Origin: Bacteroidetes bacterium GWC2_46_850
GTDB lineage: Bacteria > Bacteroidota > Bacteroidia > Bacteroidales > Dysgonomonadaceae
Assembly (NCBI GenBank): GCA_001768325.1
Contig: MENQ01000019.1
Span: forward strand, 1 to 64,000
Reading direction: 5' to 3'
DNA: 64,000 nucleotides
A model generated the notes under the pieces. It saw nothing but the letters and a program-made list of their open reading frames with translations, did no database searches and had not been told where the DNA came from. This document shows positions 9,293 through 18,274 of the stretch, one piece after another (position 1 is the first letter of the stretch; each line of letters begins with the position of its first letter). The position numbers and the translations under genes are program-made.

Positions 9293-10237
9293 TTATTTCT
9301 GTAACAGATGTAAATCAGCCACACCGGATACCTCTGTAGATGATTCCCCGATGCGTCCGTTAAACTGGTTGACACCGGTATAAATCTTTACAAAATCAAT
9401 CCCGGCTAAATTTGCTTTGTTGCCGGCGGTGTCTAATGCCCAGTCGATATCAAGCTGTGCTCCGGTATCGTTGTTGGCCACATTGTCGGCATATCCCCAT
9501 GCATAGGATTGGAGCATGTAAATGTCATCTGTCACTGTAACATTGTCGGGTAGTTTGGTTCCCATGAATTTCAGTTCCGGTTGATTGATCCACTGTGGAT
9601 AGTAGCTCTGCTGGTGAAATTGGAGTTTGTAGATAAATCCTTCGCCATGTTCCCCGGCACTCCACCGGATGTAGGTGGCATCGGTCACATAGGTGAGCGA
9701 ACCGTGGGGAACCGGCGTTTTGTTTTCGTCGGGCCTGTAGTAGGTAATCGCATACCGATGGATGGTTTCAGCATTGCTATATTCGCTGCCGGCCAGTTCA
9801 TACCAGGTGTCATCGGGTTTCCCGTTTTTATTGCTGTCCACAGAAACCATGACGATGCCCGGTTCACTATTTCCGCTGTAGGCATTTCCAAAAACGACAA
9901 AATCTTTTGTTCCGGCTTTGTTCTCAATGGTGTGATCAAATCCTACCACCACGTACCCTCCGTATCCACCCAGCGTAATAAGTCCTCCCTTATCTCCGGC
10001 TATCGCCGCTTCTGCTTTCACGGCCATGGAGGCAGGTGTGTCTCCAGCTGCATACGCAGGCAACTCATTTACAAATTGTCCCGGTGCCGGTGTATATTCA
10101 AACACACGGGTCAGATAAGCCGAATATTCCGGCTCTTCGATCTCCCCGGGACCGTCATTTTCTTCGCTGCAGCTCTGCAGGAAGGCGGCCGTCAAAAGGA
10201 AAGACAACAACACTAGATTCTTTATGCTTGTTTCCAT
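9293..10237 (-). CDS. Surface lipoprotein of the B12 uptake operon, function unknown
   Basis: The likely start (MSEtype opening METSIKNLVLLSFLLTAAF) at 10237 gives 314 residues with a lipobox ending in LQSC followed by SEENDGPGEIEEPE, an acidic run that fits surface export in this phylum. An upstream TTG at 10300 would add 21 residues before the signal peptide and is unlikely. The mature part contains FVVFGNAYSG, DSNKNGKPDDTWYELAGSEY (a Ca-binding-like DxNxNGxxDD loop) and many aromatic residues. I know such proteins as 'cell surface protein' entries beside btuB/btuG genes. The gene begins 63 bases after btuG in the same operon. A role in corrinoid binding, alongside BtuG, is inference. Confidence 0.7.
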   Translation of the reverse strand: METSIKNLVLLSFLLTAAFLQSCSEENDGPGEIEEPEYSAYLTRVFEYTPAPGQFVNELPAYAAGDTPASMAVKAEAAIAGDKGGLITLGGYGGYVVVGFDHTIENKAGTKDFVVFGNAYSGNSEPGIVMVSVDSNKNGKPDDTWYELAGSEYSNAETIHRYAITYYRPDENKTPVPHGSLTYVTDATYIRWSAGEHGEGFIYKLQFHQQSYYPQWINQPELKFMGTKLPDNVTVTDDIYMLQSYAWGYADNVANNDTGAQLDIDWALDTAGNKANLAGIDFVKIYTGVNQFNGRIGESSTEVSGVADLHLLQK

Positions 10238-10300
10238 ATTGTAGAAATTTTCAGTTTTGTTTATTTTTAAACATTCCCTTGTCTCACTCTTTACTTGCAA

Positions 10301-11470
10301 CTAAAGTGGAGACATATTGATATTTTTGGGGAGAAACACAAAGTGGGCCGGAATATCGCCTGTCTGTACACTCCATATTTTTTTACCTTCCCGATTGAAC
10401 CGATAGAGGTACCCGGGATTGATGTAATCACCTGCATCGGTAATATAGATATCTCTTGTTTCCGGATGTACCGTGATCCCGTAAGGGGTCTCAAGTCCTT
10501 TATCCGTGCCGTCGGTAATAAAACCGGAGTTTACCACTTCCCTGGTCGCTGTGTTCACGATAGAAAAATAGTCTGCTCTCTGGGCCAATTCACCCATGCC
10601 GATCAGGTATAATGAATCACCGGTAATGGCAAAATTGCTGACTGGCAGATCGATGGTGTCAGTCACTGCCTGTTTCCGGTGATCGATAAAATAGAGACGA
10701 GAGGGAGAATCGCGATAATCACTTCTCGAGGAGACCCAGAGGTCGCCCCGGCTATCGGTTTTTATCCGGTGCAGATTCAGGTCCACATCAATCTGTGTGA
10801 TCTCTCTGAATGTAGCAATAGATATCACGGAGACTGTTCTTTCGTAGTTCGTCGACTTGCCTGCTCCCCGGTAACCGCCTGAATTGGCTACGTAGATGTT
10901 TCCGTTGGATACCGCAATGCCATCCGGCTGATAGCCTACAATACAGGTATCAAGAACCTTCAGGGTGGCTGTATCGATTTTGGCTACATATCCTTTCTGC
11001 TTGTATTCGGGATCTATCTCGATGGGTCCGGCATAGGATGTAACATAGGCATATCCTTCTTGAAAGGTGATGTGGCGGCAGTTGGGAATCTCTATCCGTC
11101 CGATACTTTTGGTTGTGCGGGCATCCATCACCTCAATCTTGTTGGAGGCGTTGATTACGGCATACAAGCGGCTGCCATAGCGCTGAAGATCGTTGCCCAC
11201 ATCGCCCAGCTCCTTGGGTACGGAAGGATTTCTTTCAGCATAGATGTTCCGGTGATAATTTCCGGTCACGAAATCATAAAAGTCGAGTGTCGCCTTGTTG
11301 CTTCCCATGTTCCCTTCATTCAGCAGGTAGAGACCGGCATAACGACCGGCAGCCGATGCTCCGGGATCAGTGGAAGTCACCTCCGACAGCAACAGTTCCA
11401 CATCTTTCCGGCAGGAAGCCAGCAGCAGTGCGACGACAAACAAGTATATGATGATCGCCTGTTTCTTCAT
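10301..11470 (-). CDS. btuG: BtuG-like surface lipoprotein, cobalamin-binding beta-propeller
   Basis: 389 residues with a lipobox signal (VVALLLASC, Cys at about 20). The body is a string of YncE/DUF5074-like propeller blades: GLYLLNEGNMGSNKATLDFY at the start, then repeated blades such as NGNIYVANSGG, GDLWVSSRSDY and RDIYITDAGDYINPGYLYRF. BtuG proteins of Bacteroides bind B12 with very high affinity on the cell surface and cap the BtuB transporter. Its ATG overlaps the btuB stop (ATGA), so the two are made together, which strongly supports the call. Control is through the riboswitch upstream of btuB. No residue-level check of the cobalamin site was possible. Confidence 0.87.
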   Translation of the reverse strand: MKKQAIIIYLFVVALLLASCRKDVELLLSEVTSTDPGASAAGRYAGLYLLNEGNMGSNKATLDFYDFVTGNYHRNIYAERNPSVPKELGDVGNDLQRYGSRLYAVINASNKIEVMDARTTKSIGRIEIPNCRHITFQEGYAYVTSYAGPIEIDPEYKQKGYVAKIDTATLKVLDTCIVGYQPDGIAVSNGNIYVANSGGYRGAGKSTNYERTVSVISIATFREITQIDVDLNLHRIKTDSRGDLWVSSRSDYRDSPSRLYFIDHRKQAVTDTIDLPVSNFAITGDSLYLIGMGELAQRADYFSIVNTATREVVNSGFITDGTDKGLETPYGITVHPETRDIYITDAGDYINPGYLYRFNREGKKIWSVQTGDIPAHFVFLPKNINMSPL

Positions 11471-13527
11471 ATTTCAACAGTGAGGGTTAGTTTATAATTC
11501 CTTTTGGGCATCGGATAGTTGAGTACCACCTCGTAGTCCTGACTGAACAGATTGTTTACTTCGAGTGTGAGTTTGCTGTTAAACCGATCGTTGGTAAAGG
11601 AGCGGCTCAGCGACAGATCGCTGGTGTACCAGGGTTGTTCATAATTCTCGGGCGTGTTGGCAGAAGAGCGATAACGCTCACCCACGTAGATAAAACTGTA
11701 GTTCAATTGCCAGAGACGGTGTTGCAGGCCTGCTGTGAGAGATCCACTGTGCCATGGAATATAGGCAATCTGACCGCCGTAGGTGATTTTCTCCAGTTCC
11801 TTATTGGGACGCCGGGTGAGATCGCTGGCCTGTTGATGGGTGTAGGTCATTCTCAGCTTCAGCAGCCACTCCTTATGCACTTCCGAAATGGCAGAAGCCG
11901 ATAGGTCGACACCTTTAATCTCCGCCTGTCCCAGGTTTGTCATCATCCAGCGGTACATGCCGTTTCCTTTGGGAACTGCAATAATCTTATTGGTGACTCT
12001 GTTTAAATAGGCATCAGCCTTCACCTCCCAATGACGGATCACTCCCTGCCAGTAAGATTTGTCATAAGCTGCTCCCAGATTATACTGATGACTTTCTTCG
12101 GGATCCAGATCCACGTTGCCGATATCGGTATAGTAGAGATCATTGAAGGTGGGCATCCGGAAACTCTGCTTGTAGAAAGCACGAATATGGAGGTTGTGTG
12201 AATCGAGGGGTTTATAGGTGAGAAACAGGGCAGGGGAGAACTGTTCTCGTGCTGAGCGACGCTGCTCATCTCCCGCAGCACTTTCGTTGATCCAACTGCC
12301 GAGGATGCTACCCTGCAGTCTTACTCTTCCAAAATCTACCGCTGTGGCAGCCGCGATGAGGGTGGTGTAACGGGTGGGTTCCCTGAATCCGTCGAGATCC
12401 GATTGAAGCCCATTCCACTGCCAATCCGCCGCCAGGGAGATATCCCAGTCGCTCAGCAGTGCATATTTATTTACTAGAGAGAGATATGCCTCCTGCTGGG
12501 TGAATGAGTTGTCTATGTACATCAGGGTGGTGTCGGGATTGAGGTATCTCATCCTGTCATGGGCATATTTCGCATTTATCAGGATGTCATACCGTGGTGA
12601 GACCGATTTCAGGAACGAACCCTGGGTAAAGAAATTCCGGTCCCATTGCCGTTGTGAGCGCTTCCACACATTATTCACGATGGCTCCGGGAATACCCCGT
12701 TCCGAGGAGTAGAAGTAGGTTTTCAGTTTCCAGTTTCCGGAAGGCACAAAGCCATGCAATCCTCCTTCGAGCCTCAAGGCATTCACATCGCCATTCTCCC
12801 GGGTGGCCGTGGTGTCGTAAACCACCTCGTGTGTGACGGGATGGATCCGTCTGTAGCGGTATGCATACTTGCCGTTTGCCGATACCCATTCCGTGTTGAA
12901 GGTGGCGGAGAGCGAAGTGGAGAGCTTCTGTTCCCACAAAAGGGAGGGATTGATTAACCCGAACGAGCCGGATCGGAGGATTCCACGGAGGTTGTAGTCT
13001 TTATCACTTTCGAAACGGGGATAACGCGTGCGGAGATAGATGGAACCGGAAGAGCCGAAATCGCGCGCAGATTGAAGAATCTCGCTTTTCTGGCCGTTGT
13101 AGAGGGTTACCGACTCCAGGTTGTCGAGTGAATATTTGCCCAGGTCGATCTGCCCGTTTTGGGCATTGCCCAGCTGAATGCCATCATAGAAAACACCCAT
13201 GTGGTTGCTACCCATGCTGCGGATATCCACCGTCTTCAGGCCGCCTATACCGCCATAATCTTTAATTTGAACACCGGAGAAGTAACGGATGGCATCGGCG
13301 ACGGAAAAACTGTTCAGTCCTTTCAGTTCATTACCTGAAAGCGTTTGTGCGGGAATAATCTCACGCTGAACTTTTGCTGAGACCACCACCTCCGGCAGAT
13401 AGAGGCTGTCGGCCAGATCCATTCCACCAGCCACAGGCTGGAGGGATGCGGCCGGTCGTGCAGCATGAGCAATGCCTGGCAGAATAACTGCAGCAACACA
13501 AAATAATATCAGTTTGAGCGAATTCAT
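11467..13527 (-). CDS. btuB: TonB-dependent outer-membrane cobalamin receptor
   Basis: 686 residues: signal peptide (LILFCVAAVILPGIAHA), a plug domain beginning near residue 45 (VVVSAKVQREIIPAQTLSG; VADAIRYFSGVQIKDYGGIGG; VDIRSMGSNHMGVFYDG), and a beta-barrel that ends in the aromatic/hydrophobic strand KRNYKLTLTVEI. The short length and plug resemble BtuB rather than SusC, and no carboxypeptidase-like N-terminal domain is present. It imports B12 across the outer membrane with TonB energy. It is the first gene after a cobalamin riboswitch and overlaps btuG by four bases. No TonB, ExbB or inner-membrane BtuCDF genes are in this window. Confidence 0.93.
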   Translation of the reverse strand: MNSLKLILFCVAAVILPGIAHAARPAASLQPVAGGMDLADSLYLPEVVVSAKVQREIIPAQTLSGNELKGLNSFSVADAIRYFSGVQIKDYGGIGGLKTVDIRSMGSNHMGVFYDGIQLGNAQNGQIDLGKYSLDNLESVTLYNGQKSEILQSARDFGSSGSIYLRTRYPRFESDKDYNLRGILRSGSFGLINPSLLWEQKLSTSLSATFNTEWVSANGKYAYRYRRIHPVTHEVVYDTTATRENGDVNALRLEGGLHGFVPSGNWKLKTYFYSSERGIPGAIVNNVWKRSQRQWDRNFFTQGSFLKSVSPRYDILINAKYAHDRMRYLNPDTTLMYIDNSFTQQEAYLSLVNKYALLSDWDISLAADWQWNGLQSDLDGFREPTRYTTLIAAATAVDFGRVRLQGSILGSWINESAAGDEQRRSAREQFSPALFLTYKPLDSHNLHIRAFYKQSFRMPTFNDLYYTDIGNVDLDPEESHQYNLGAAYDKSYWQGVIRHWEVKADAYLNRVTNKIIAVPKGNGMYRWMMTNLGQAEIKGVDLSASAISEVHKEWLLKLRMTYTHQQASDLTRRPNKELEKITYGGQIAYIPWHSGSLTAGLQHRLWQLNYSFIYVGERYRSSANTPENYEQPWYTSDLSLSRSFTNDRFNSKLTLEVNNLFSQDYEVVLNYPMPKRNYKLTLTVEI

Positions 13528-13644
13528 CTATACCGAATTAATTCCGGTAAAGCATGCTGAAAATGAAACACGTAATAAATGGAATAGCTGTGCGTCGTTT
13601 TCATGCTTTATTCCCCGAAAGCCATGTAACTAAAATGAACCTGT

Positions 13645-13866
13645 TGGCAGGTCTTCTGACTTACTCCCGTGTCTGAACGCCTTCCCGAAACCACCCTTAC
13701 TGTCCGTCGGACTTCTCCTTTTGGGAGCAGGGTGTTCATTCAGTGGCAAAAGGTGTTTTGTTCAGCACGTAAGCGGAGCTTACAGCAGCGGGTCTGTTCA
13801 GGATTTACACCTGATTCCCTTTTCATTACCTGTTCCGAAGCCGAAATGGAACAGATAACACCAACA
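13645..13866 (-). promoter_or_regulatory. Cobalamin riboswitch controlling btuB
   Basis: Read on the minus strand it has the conserved blocks in order: AAAAGGGAATCAGGTG, then ACCCGCTGCTGTAAGC, the GCCACTG box, GGGAAGGCG, and the closing AGTCAGAAGACCTGCCA (B12 box). It lies 118 bases upstream of the btuB start. High cobalamin should turn expression of the four-gene operon down, as known for this RNA class in Bacteroides. Confidence 0.93.
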
Positions 13867-13875
13867 TTTCTGAGA

Positions 13876-13883
13876 CAAAGATA
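13876..13883 (-). promoter_or_regulatory. -7 element of the btuB riboswitch transcript
   Basis: TATCTTTG on the minus strand, ending ten bases before the first conserved riboswitch block. The transcript would thus begin right at the riboswitch. Confidence 0.6.
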
Positions 13884-13989
13884 CAAAAAAACAGGAACGG
13901 ATCTTCTCTTTTCAAAAGAAAAGTCCAACTAAAGTTTTAATCTATTGTAAAATAAATACTTGAATTAGTTTTAGGTTTGTGTCCACTTG

Positions 13990-14087
13990 AGAACATTCTC
14001 TACAACGGTATATTTCCCCTCGGCGGAGCCGGGCTTGAGACAGTTGCTTATGCGGGAGATATTCTCTACAACGGCATATTCCCATGC
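13990..14087. repeat. Imperfect direct repeat of the carboxyltransferase gene's 3' end
   Basis: The sequence ATTCTCTACAACGG(T/C)ATATT occurs at about 13993-14013 and again at about 14062-14082, some 68 bases apart. The right copy covers the stop codon of the carboxyltransferase gene and encodes its last residues (GNMPL-stop). The left copy, read in the minus strand, would encode GNIPL-stop. It looks like a small duplication of the gene's end. Confidence 0.6.
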
Positions 14088-15598
14088 TTCTTGGGCGGAT
14101 TGGATTCTGTTTTGTTGGCCGTCATTTCCAATGCCTGAATGAGTTTGGACCGGGTGTATTTGGGGAGGATGATTTCATCGATATATCCTTTTTCTGCAGC
14201 GCGATAAGGATTTGAAAACAGTTCACTGTACTCCTCCACGACATGCTGCCGTTCTGTCTCGTTGGAAGATCGGTAGAGAATATTGACAGCTCCTGCGGCA
14301 CCCATCACGGCAATCTCGGCATTGGGGTAGGCGAAATTCACATCGGCCCCCGACTCCTTGGAGGACATGACGATGTACGCGCCACCGTATGCTTTGCGGG
14401 TGATAAGGGTGATCTTGGGTACAGTTGCTTCGGCATAGGCATACACAATCTTGGCGCCATGACGGATGATGCCATTGTGTTCCTGATCGCGCCCGGGAAG
14501 AAATCCGGGTACATCCACAAAGGTGATCAGCGGAATGTCGAAACAATCGCAGAAGCGGATAAATCGTGCAGCCTTATCGGAGGCATCGATGTCGAGGACG
14601 CCGGCCAGATAAGCAGGCTGATTTGCGACAATACCCACCGAGCGGCCTCCAAGTCGTGCAAAACCGATCACAATATTTTGTGCAAACTGGGGCATGATTT
14701 CAAAAAAGTAATTTTCGTCGGCCACCTCTTCAATAAGCTTCTTGATGTCATAAGGCAGATTGGTATCGTCGGGAATCAGTGTCTGTAGTTCGGGCGATTC
14801 GCGAACAACGCTGTCTTTTGTGGGAACGATCGGAGGATCTTCCATGTTGTTGGATGGAAGAAAACTCAACAATTCACGGATCATCATCAGTGTTTCTTCT
14901 TCATCGCTTCCCACAAAATGAGCCACACCGCTTTTTGTTGCATGTACACTGGCACCGCCCAGTTCCTCCTTGGTCAATGTTTCGTGCGTGACTGTTTTCA
15001 CGACATCGGGACCGGTCACAAACATGTTACTCTGGTCCTTCACCATGAAAATAAAATCGGTCAGTGCAGGAGAGTAGCAGGCACCCCCGGCACAGGGGCC
15101 CAGTATGGCTGAAATCTGAGGGACGACACCCGATGCTTTGATGTTTTGATAAAAAATATCGGAATAACCACTCAGCGATGACACTCCTTCCTGAATGCGG
15201 GCACCACCCGAATCGTTCAGCGCAATCACCGGAGCACCGTTTTTCAGGGCCAGCTTCTGCACCTTCGCGATCTTATGGGCGTTTGAGCGGCCCAGGGAGC
15301 CACCGAATACAGTGAAGTCATAGGCATATACATATACCAGGCGGCCATCTATTTTTCCGTAACCGCTTACCACACCATCGCCGGGAATACGTTTCTCCTG
15401 CATGCCATAATTATGTGATTCGTGCAATAGAAATTTGTCTATTTCAACAAATGTGTCGTCATCCAGCAATAGTTTTATCCTTTCACGGGCTGTCAGCTTA
15501 CCTGATTCTTTTTGTTTCTCTATTGCTTTGGCTCCGCCTCCCCATTCGGCTGCTTTGTTCTTTTCTTCGAAAGCCTGATATTTTTCCTGCAGTGTCAT
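14066..15598 (-). CDS. Acyl-CoA carboxylase carboxyltransferase subunit (methylmalonyl/propionyl-CoA type)
   Basis: 510 residues, a full two-lobe crotonase-fold carboxyltransferase like MmdA/PccB. Visible marks are GGSLGRSNAHKIAKVQKLAL, the oxyanion-hole glycines in LNDSGGARIQEGV and AGGACYSPALTDF, and GYARLGG/VDVPGFLPGRDQEHNGIIRHGAK in the C-terminal lobe. It moves CO2 from carboxybiotin to an acyl-CoA, or the reverse. It is last in an operon with a biotin carrier (11-base gap) and a biotin carboxylase, so the complex is a soluble ATP-dependent carboxylase rather than the sodium-pumping decarboxylase, whose beta subunit is absent here. Propionyl-CoA is the likely substrate, by family; acetyl-CoA cannot be excluded. 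No terminator is obvious after it. Confidence 0.9.
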   Translation of the reverse strand: MTLQEKYQAFEEKNKAAEWGGGAKAIEKQKESGKLTARERIKLLLDDDTFVEIDKFLLHESHNYGMQEKRIPGDGVVSGYGKIDGRLVYVYAYDFTVFGGSLGRSNAHKIAKVQKLALKNGAPVIALNDSGGARIQEGVSSLSGYSDIFYQNIKASGVVPQISAILGPCAGGACYSPALTDFIFMVKDQSNMFVTGPDVVKTVTHETLTKEELGGASVHATKSGVAHFVGSDEEETLMMIRELLSFLPSNNMEDPPIVPTKDSVVRESPELQTLIPDDTNLPYDIKKLIEEVADENYFFEIMPQFAQNIVIGFARLGGRSVGIVANQPAYLAGVLDIDASDKAARFIRFCDCFDIPLITFVDVPGFLPGRDQEHNGIIRHGAKIVYAYAEATVPKITLITRKAYGGAYIVMSSKESGADVNFAYPNAEIAVMGAAGAVNILYRSSNETERQHVVEEYSELFSNPYRAAEKGYIDEIILPKYTRSKLIQALEMTANKTESNPPKKHGNMPL

Positions 15599-15609
15599 TG
15601 TTTTTGTCG

Positions 15610-16113
15610 TTAGTTTGTTTTGAATGAGATGAGGAGCTGATCACGTGTTACGGAATCACCTTCCTCCACATGGATCTTCTCCACAATGGCATTTTGAGCT
15701 GCCGTGTAAGTACTTTGCATTTTCATTGCCTCTACCACAATCAGGGGATCGCCCTGTTTTACCTCCATCTCCTCTGAAACCATGATTCTGACTATTTTTC
15801 CCGGCATGGGGGAGGTGATGGTCTCCTGCACCTCTTCCATGGTCTGTTGCCTTCCCCTCAAATATTTCTTTTGCGGATTCGACAGTTCGATATCAAAATA
15901 ACGAAAATTTGTGGTGATGGTATATTTTCCTTCGGAGTGACGTACCGATTCGGCATTGTATGAGCGTCCTCCGTGCAGAATGGAACAAAAGCCGTTCTCT
16001 GACATGACCACGTCGATGTCGTAAAGTTTTCCGTCTACAGTGATCTCGACCCTGTTTCCATCCTTCGATATCATTTCCACTTCACATGTTCTGCTGCCTG
16101 TCTTTGCTTTCAT
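15610..16113 (-). CDS. Biotin carboxyl carrier protein of the acyl-CoA carboxylase
   Basis: 167 residues. The C-terminal 75 residues form a biotinyl domain with ITSPMPGKIVRIMV and the biotinylation site VVEAMKMQ (Lys in AMKM). The N-terminal half (VEITVDGKLYDIDVVMSENG, YNAESVRHSEGKYTITTNFR) resembles the linker region that joins carrier and carboxylase in propionyl-CoA carboxylases. The swinging biotin shuttles CO2 between the biotin carboxylase encoded upstream (four-base ATGA overlap) and the carboxyltransferase encoded downstream. Needs BirA for biotinylation, which is not in this window. Confidence 0.92.
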   Translation of the reverse strand: MKAKTGSRTCEVEMISKDGNRVEITVDGKLYDIDVVMSENGFCSILHGGRSYNAESVRHSEGKYTITTNFRYFDIELSNPQKKYLRGRQQTMEEVQETITSPMPGKIVRIMVSEEMEVKQGDPLIVVEAMKMQSTYTAAQNAIVEKIHVEEGDSVTRDQLLISFKTN

Positions 16114-17618
16114 ATTCTCAATACTCCTTTTTGTTTACCAAAAGCACGCCACCTGCTTATCGGGAGGTTGTCGGCCTGAGCAGAGGAAGGGGCGTCGTTG
16201 TTGTTTACTATATAATCGATGTAGGCAGCAATGATGGCCATATCTTCTATTTCATTGTCTTTCTCCGTACTTTCCTGAAGTTTCTTGCTGTTGTCCTCAA
16301 TAAAATGCGTGGTATAATTTCCTTGTTCAAAATCGCGTGTATCCATGATACGCCGGAGATAATCGATGTTTGTCTTCACGCCGGTGATCTTGTACTCATA
16401 AAGCACGCGTCGCATCCGCTCGAGCGCATATACGCGGCTGGTGGCCCATACAATCAGTTTGCCGATCATGGCATCGTAATAGACCGGTATCTCATATCCG
16501 TCGTAAATATAACTGTCTACCCTTACGCCAATGCCCTCGGGGGTTTGAATATGACGGATGATACCCGGGGAAGGGGCAAAATTATTCTGGGGGTCTTCGG
16601 CATAGATGCGGCATTCTATTGCATGTCCCCTTTGATGCAATCTCTTTTGGGTCAATCGCAGCTTTTTCCCGTTGGCGATGTGAATCTGTTCCTTCACCAG
16701 ATCGATGCCCAGCACCTCTTCCGTGATGGGGTGCTCCACCTGAAGGCGGGTATTCATCTCCAGGAAGTAAAAATTCATCTCACCATCCACCAAAAACTCA
16801 ATGGTGCCAGCTCCGGTATATCCAATGGATTTTGCGGCCCTGACAGCAATGGCACCCATGGCAAGACGGGTCTTCTCATCGATAAAAGGGGAGGGGCTTT
16901 CTTCTACAATCTTCTGATGACGACGTTGTACCGAGCATTCCCGGTCGAACAGGTGTATCACGTTACCATGCGAATCGCCCAGAAACTGAATTTCTATGTG
17001 ATGGGGCGACTCAATGTATTTCTCTATGTATACGGAGTCATTTCCAAAAGAAGCCTTAGCTTCCGATTTGGCTGCATCGTATGCTTCCTGCAGATATTTC
17101 TCTTCATGCACCAGCCGCATTCCTTTGCCGCCTCCGCCAGCTGTTGCCTTGATAATGACAGGAAAACCAATCTTACGGCAAACGCGGAAAAGATCCCTTG
17201 GCTTCATATCTTCCGATGTGCCTGGAACGACGGGCACCTTTGCCTCGATCATCTTCCGACGCGCGGAGATCTTGTCACCCATGGCTTCGATACTCTCCGC
17301 TGAAGGACCGATGAAAATGATGCCTTCTTCTTTACAGCGGCGTGCAAATTCGGCATTTTCACTCAGAAATCCGTAACCGGGATGAATGGCGTCGGCATGG
17401 AACTCTTTTGCAACATCGATTATTTTATCGGCTCTCAGATAACTCTCTTGTGATGAGGCAAGACCGATGCATACCGCTTCATCGGCATACGAAACGTGTC
17501 GGGAAGTACGGTCGGCCTCGGAATATACTGCCACCGTGCGAATACCCATTTCTTTACAGGTACGCATCACACGAATCGCTATTTCTCCCCGGTTCGCAAT
17601 TAAAATTTTCTGTATCAC
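16110..17618 (-). CDS. accC: Biotin carboxylase subunit
   Basis: 502 residues, starting at a GTG (17618) with IQKILIANRGEIAIRVMRTC, the invariant opening of biotin carboxylases. The ATP-grasp domain has the glycine-rich loop KATAGGGGKGMRLV, the FLEMNTRLQVEHPITE metal/active-site block and the ARVYAEDP-like CRIYAEDPQNNFAPSPG. The C-terminus extends about 50 residues past the usual AccC end, which occurs in Bacteroidota members tied to acyl-CoA carboxylases. It carboxylates biotin using ATP and bicarbonate. The first gene of the three-gene operon. The symbol reflects family; the complex may be a propionyl-CoA rather than an acetyl-CoA carboxylase. Confidence 0.92.
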   Translation of the reverse strand: MIQKILIANRGEIAIRVMRTCKEMGIRTVAVYSEADRTSRHVSYADEAVCIGLASSQESYLRADKIIDVAKEFHADAIHPGYGFLSENAEFARRCKEEGIIFIGPSAESIEAMGDKISARRKMIEAKVPVVPGTSEDMKPRDLFRVCRKIGFPVIIKATAGGGGKGMRLVHEEKYLQEAYDAAKSEAKASFGNDSVYIEKYIESPHHIEIQFLGDSHGNVIHLFDRECSVQRRHQKIVEESPSPFIDEKTRLAMGAIAVRAAKSIGYTGAGTIEFLVDGEMNFYFLEMNTRLQVEHPITEEVLGIDLVKEQIHIANGKKLRLTQKRLHQRGHAIECRIYAEDPQNNFAPSPGIIRHIQTPEGIGVRVDSYIYDGYEIPVYYDAMIGKLIVWATSRVYALERMRRVLYEYKITGVKTNIDYLRRIMDTRDFEQGNYTTHFIEDNSKKLQESTEKDNEIEDMAIIAAYIDYIVNNNDAPSSAQADNLPISRWRAFGKQKGVLRI

Positions 17619-17683
17619 AATGGTTTAGTTTGAATTTACCACAATTGACTTTTTTTTCAGTCTTAGTAGAATAATAATTCAAA

Positions 17684-17691
17684 CAAATATA
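17684..17691 (-). promoter_or_regulatory. -7 element upstream of the carboxylase operon
   Basis: TATATTTG on the minus strand, 66 bases before the biotin carboxylase GTG. The -33 region is not convincing. Confidence 0.45.
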
Positions 17692-17741
17692 TGCGATAAT
17701 TGTTCCCGGCAGAATACAATTCTATAGATCATGTGATGGGA

Positions 17742-18206
17742 TCAAAACCCGTTGATGGTTCCCTTATAAAAACCGGTTACGCAACGGTTATCGGGTAATG
17801 CAAGCGATATCTTCAAATCGCAGGCACCGGTACCATCTAATATTTTTATTTGTACATTCGCACTTTGGAAGCCTGTTCTCCCGAGTTTGTCTCCGGAATA
17901 TGCCATGCCGTTTACCGCGCCTTTTACCAACCATTCTCCCTGCGTCAGGGGAATGGTGAATAAAGTATCTATCAATGTGTCAGGAAAAGATAATTCCATA
18001 AAATTATCATTTGCAACTCTGTCGTTGTCGGAGTATAAACGGAATACAAAACGATCATCCTGACGGAAGGCCGTGGCCGCCGTGACAGAGGTCTTTTTTC
18101 CTTCAAAAGATAAATAGTTGTTAGCGGGACTTAATTTATCTCCCAACTGATCACAACTTACTAAAACAGACACAAAAGCAATTACTGCGAAAATAGTTCT
18201 TTTCAT
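17742..18206 (-). CDS. Putative lipoprotein, unknown function
   Basis: The ATG at 18206 gives 154 residues with a lipoprotein signal (MKRTIFAVIAFVSVLVSC). An upstream in-frame ATG at 18257 would put 17 charged residues before the signal and overlaps the promoter space. The mature part is a probable small beta-rich domain (YLSFEGKKTSVTAATAF, LRLYSDNDR-type strands, GTGACDLKISLALPDN). I do not recognise the family. It lies 68 bases downstream of another lipoprotein gene on the same strand and may be cotranscribed with it. Confidence 0.65.
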   Translation of the reverse strand: MKRTIFAVIAFVSVLVSCDQLGDKLSPANNYLSFEGKKTSVTAATAFRQDDRFVFRLYSDNDRVANDNFMELSFPDTLIDTLFTIPLTQGEWLVKGAVNGMAYSGDKLGRTGFQSANVQIKILDGTGACDLKISLALPDNRCVTGFYKGTINGF

Positions 18207-18274
18207 TTTTTGATTATTACGTGTTATTTTAAACTGTTTTTCAGGTATACAAATCATGAGGCCGTGAGGAACAA

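Noticed and set aside
11060-11497. Long plus-strand open frame opposite btuG and btuB
   Set aside because: The minus-strand genes are clear family members with a riboswitch; the opposite frame has no homology features.
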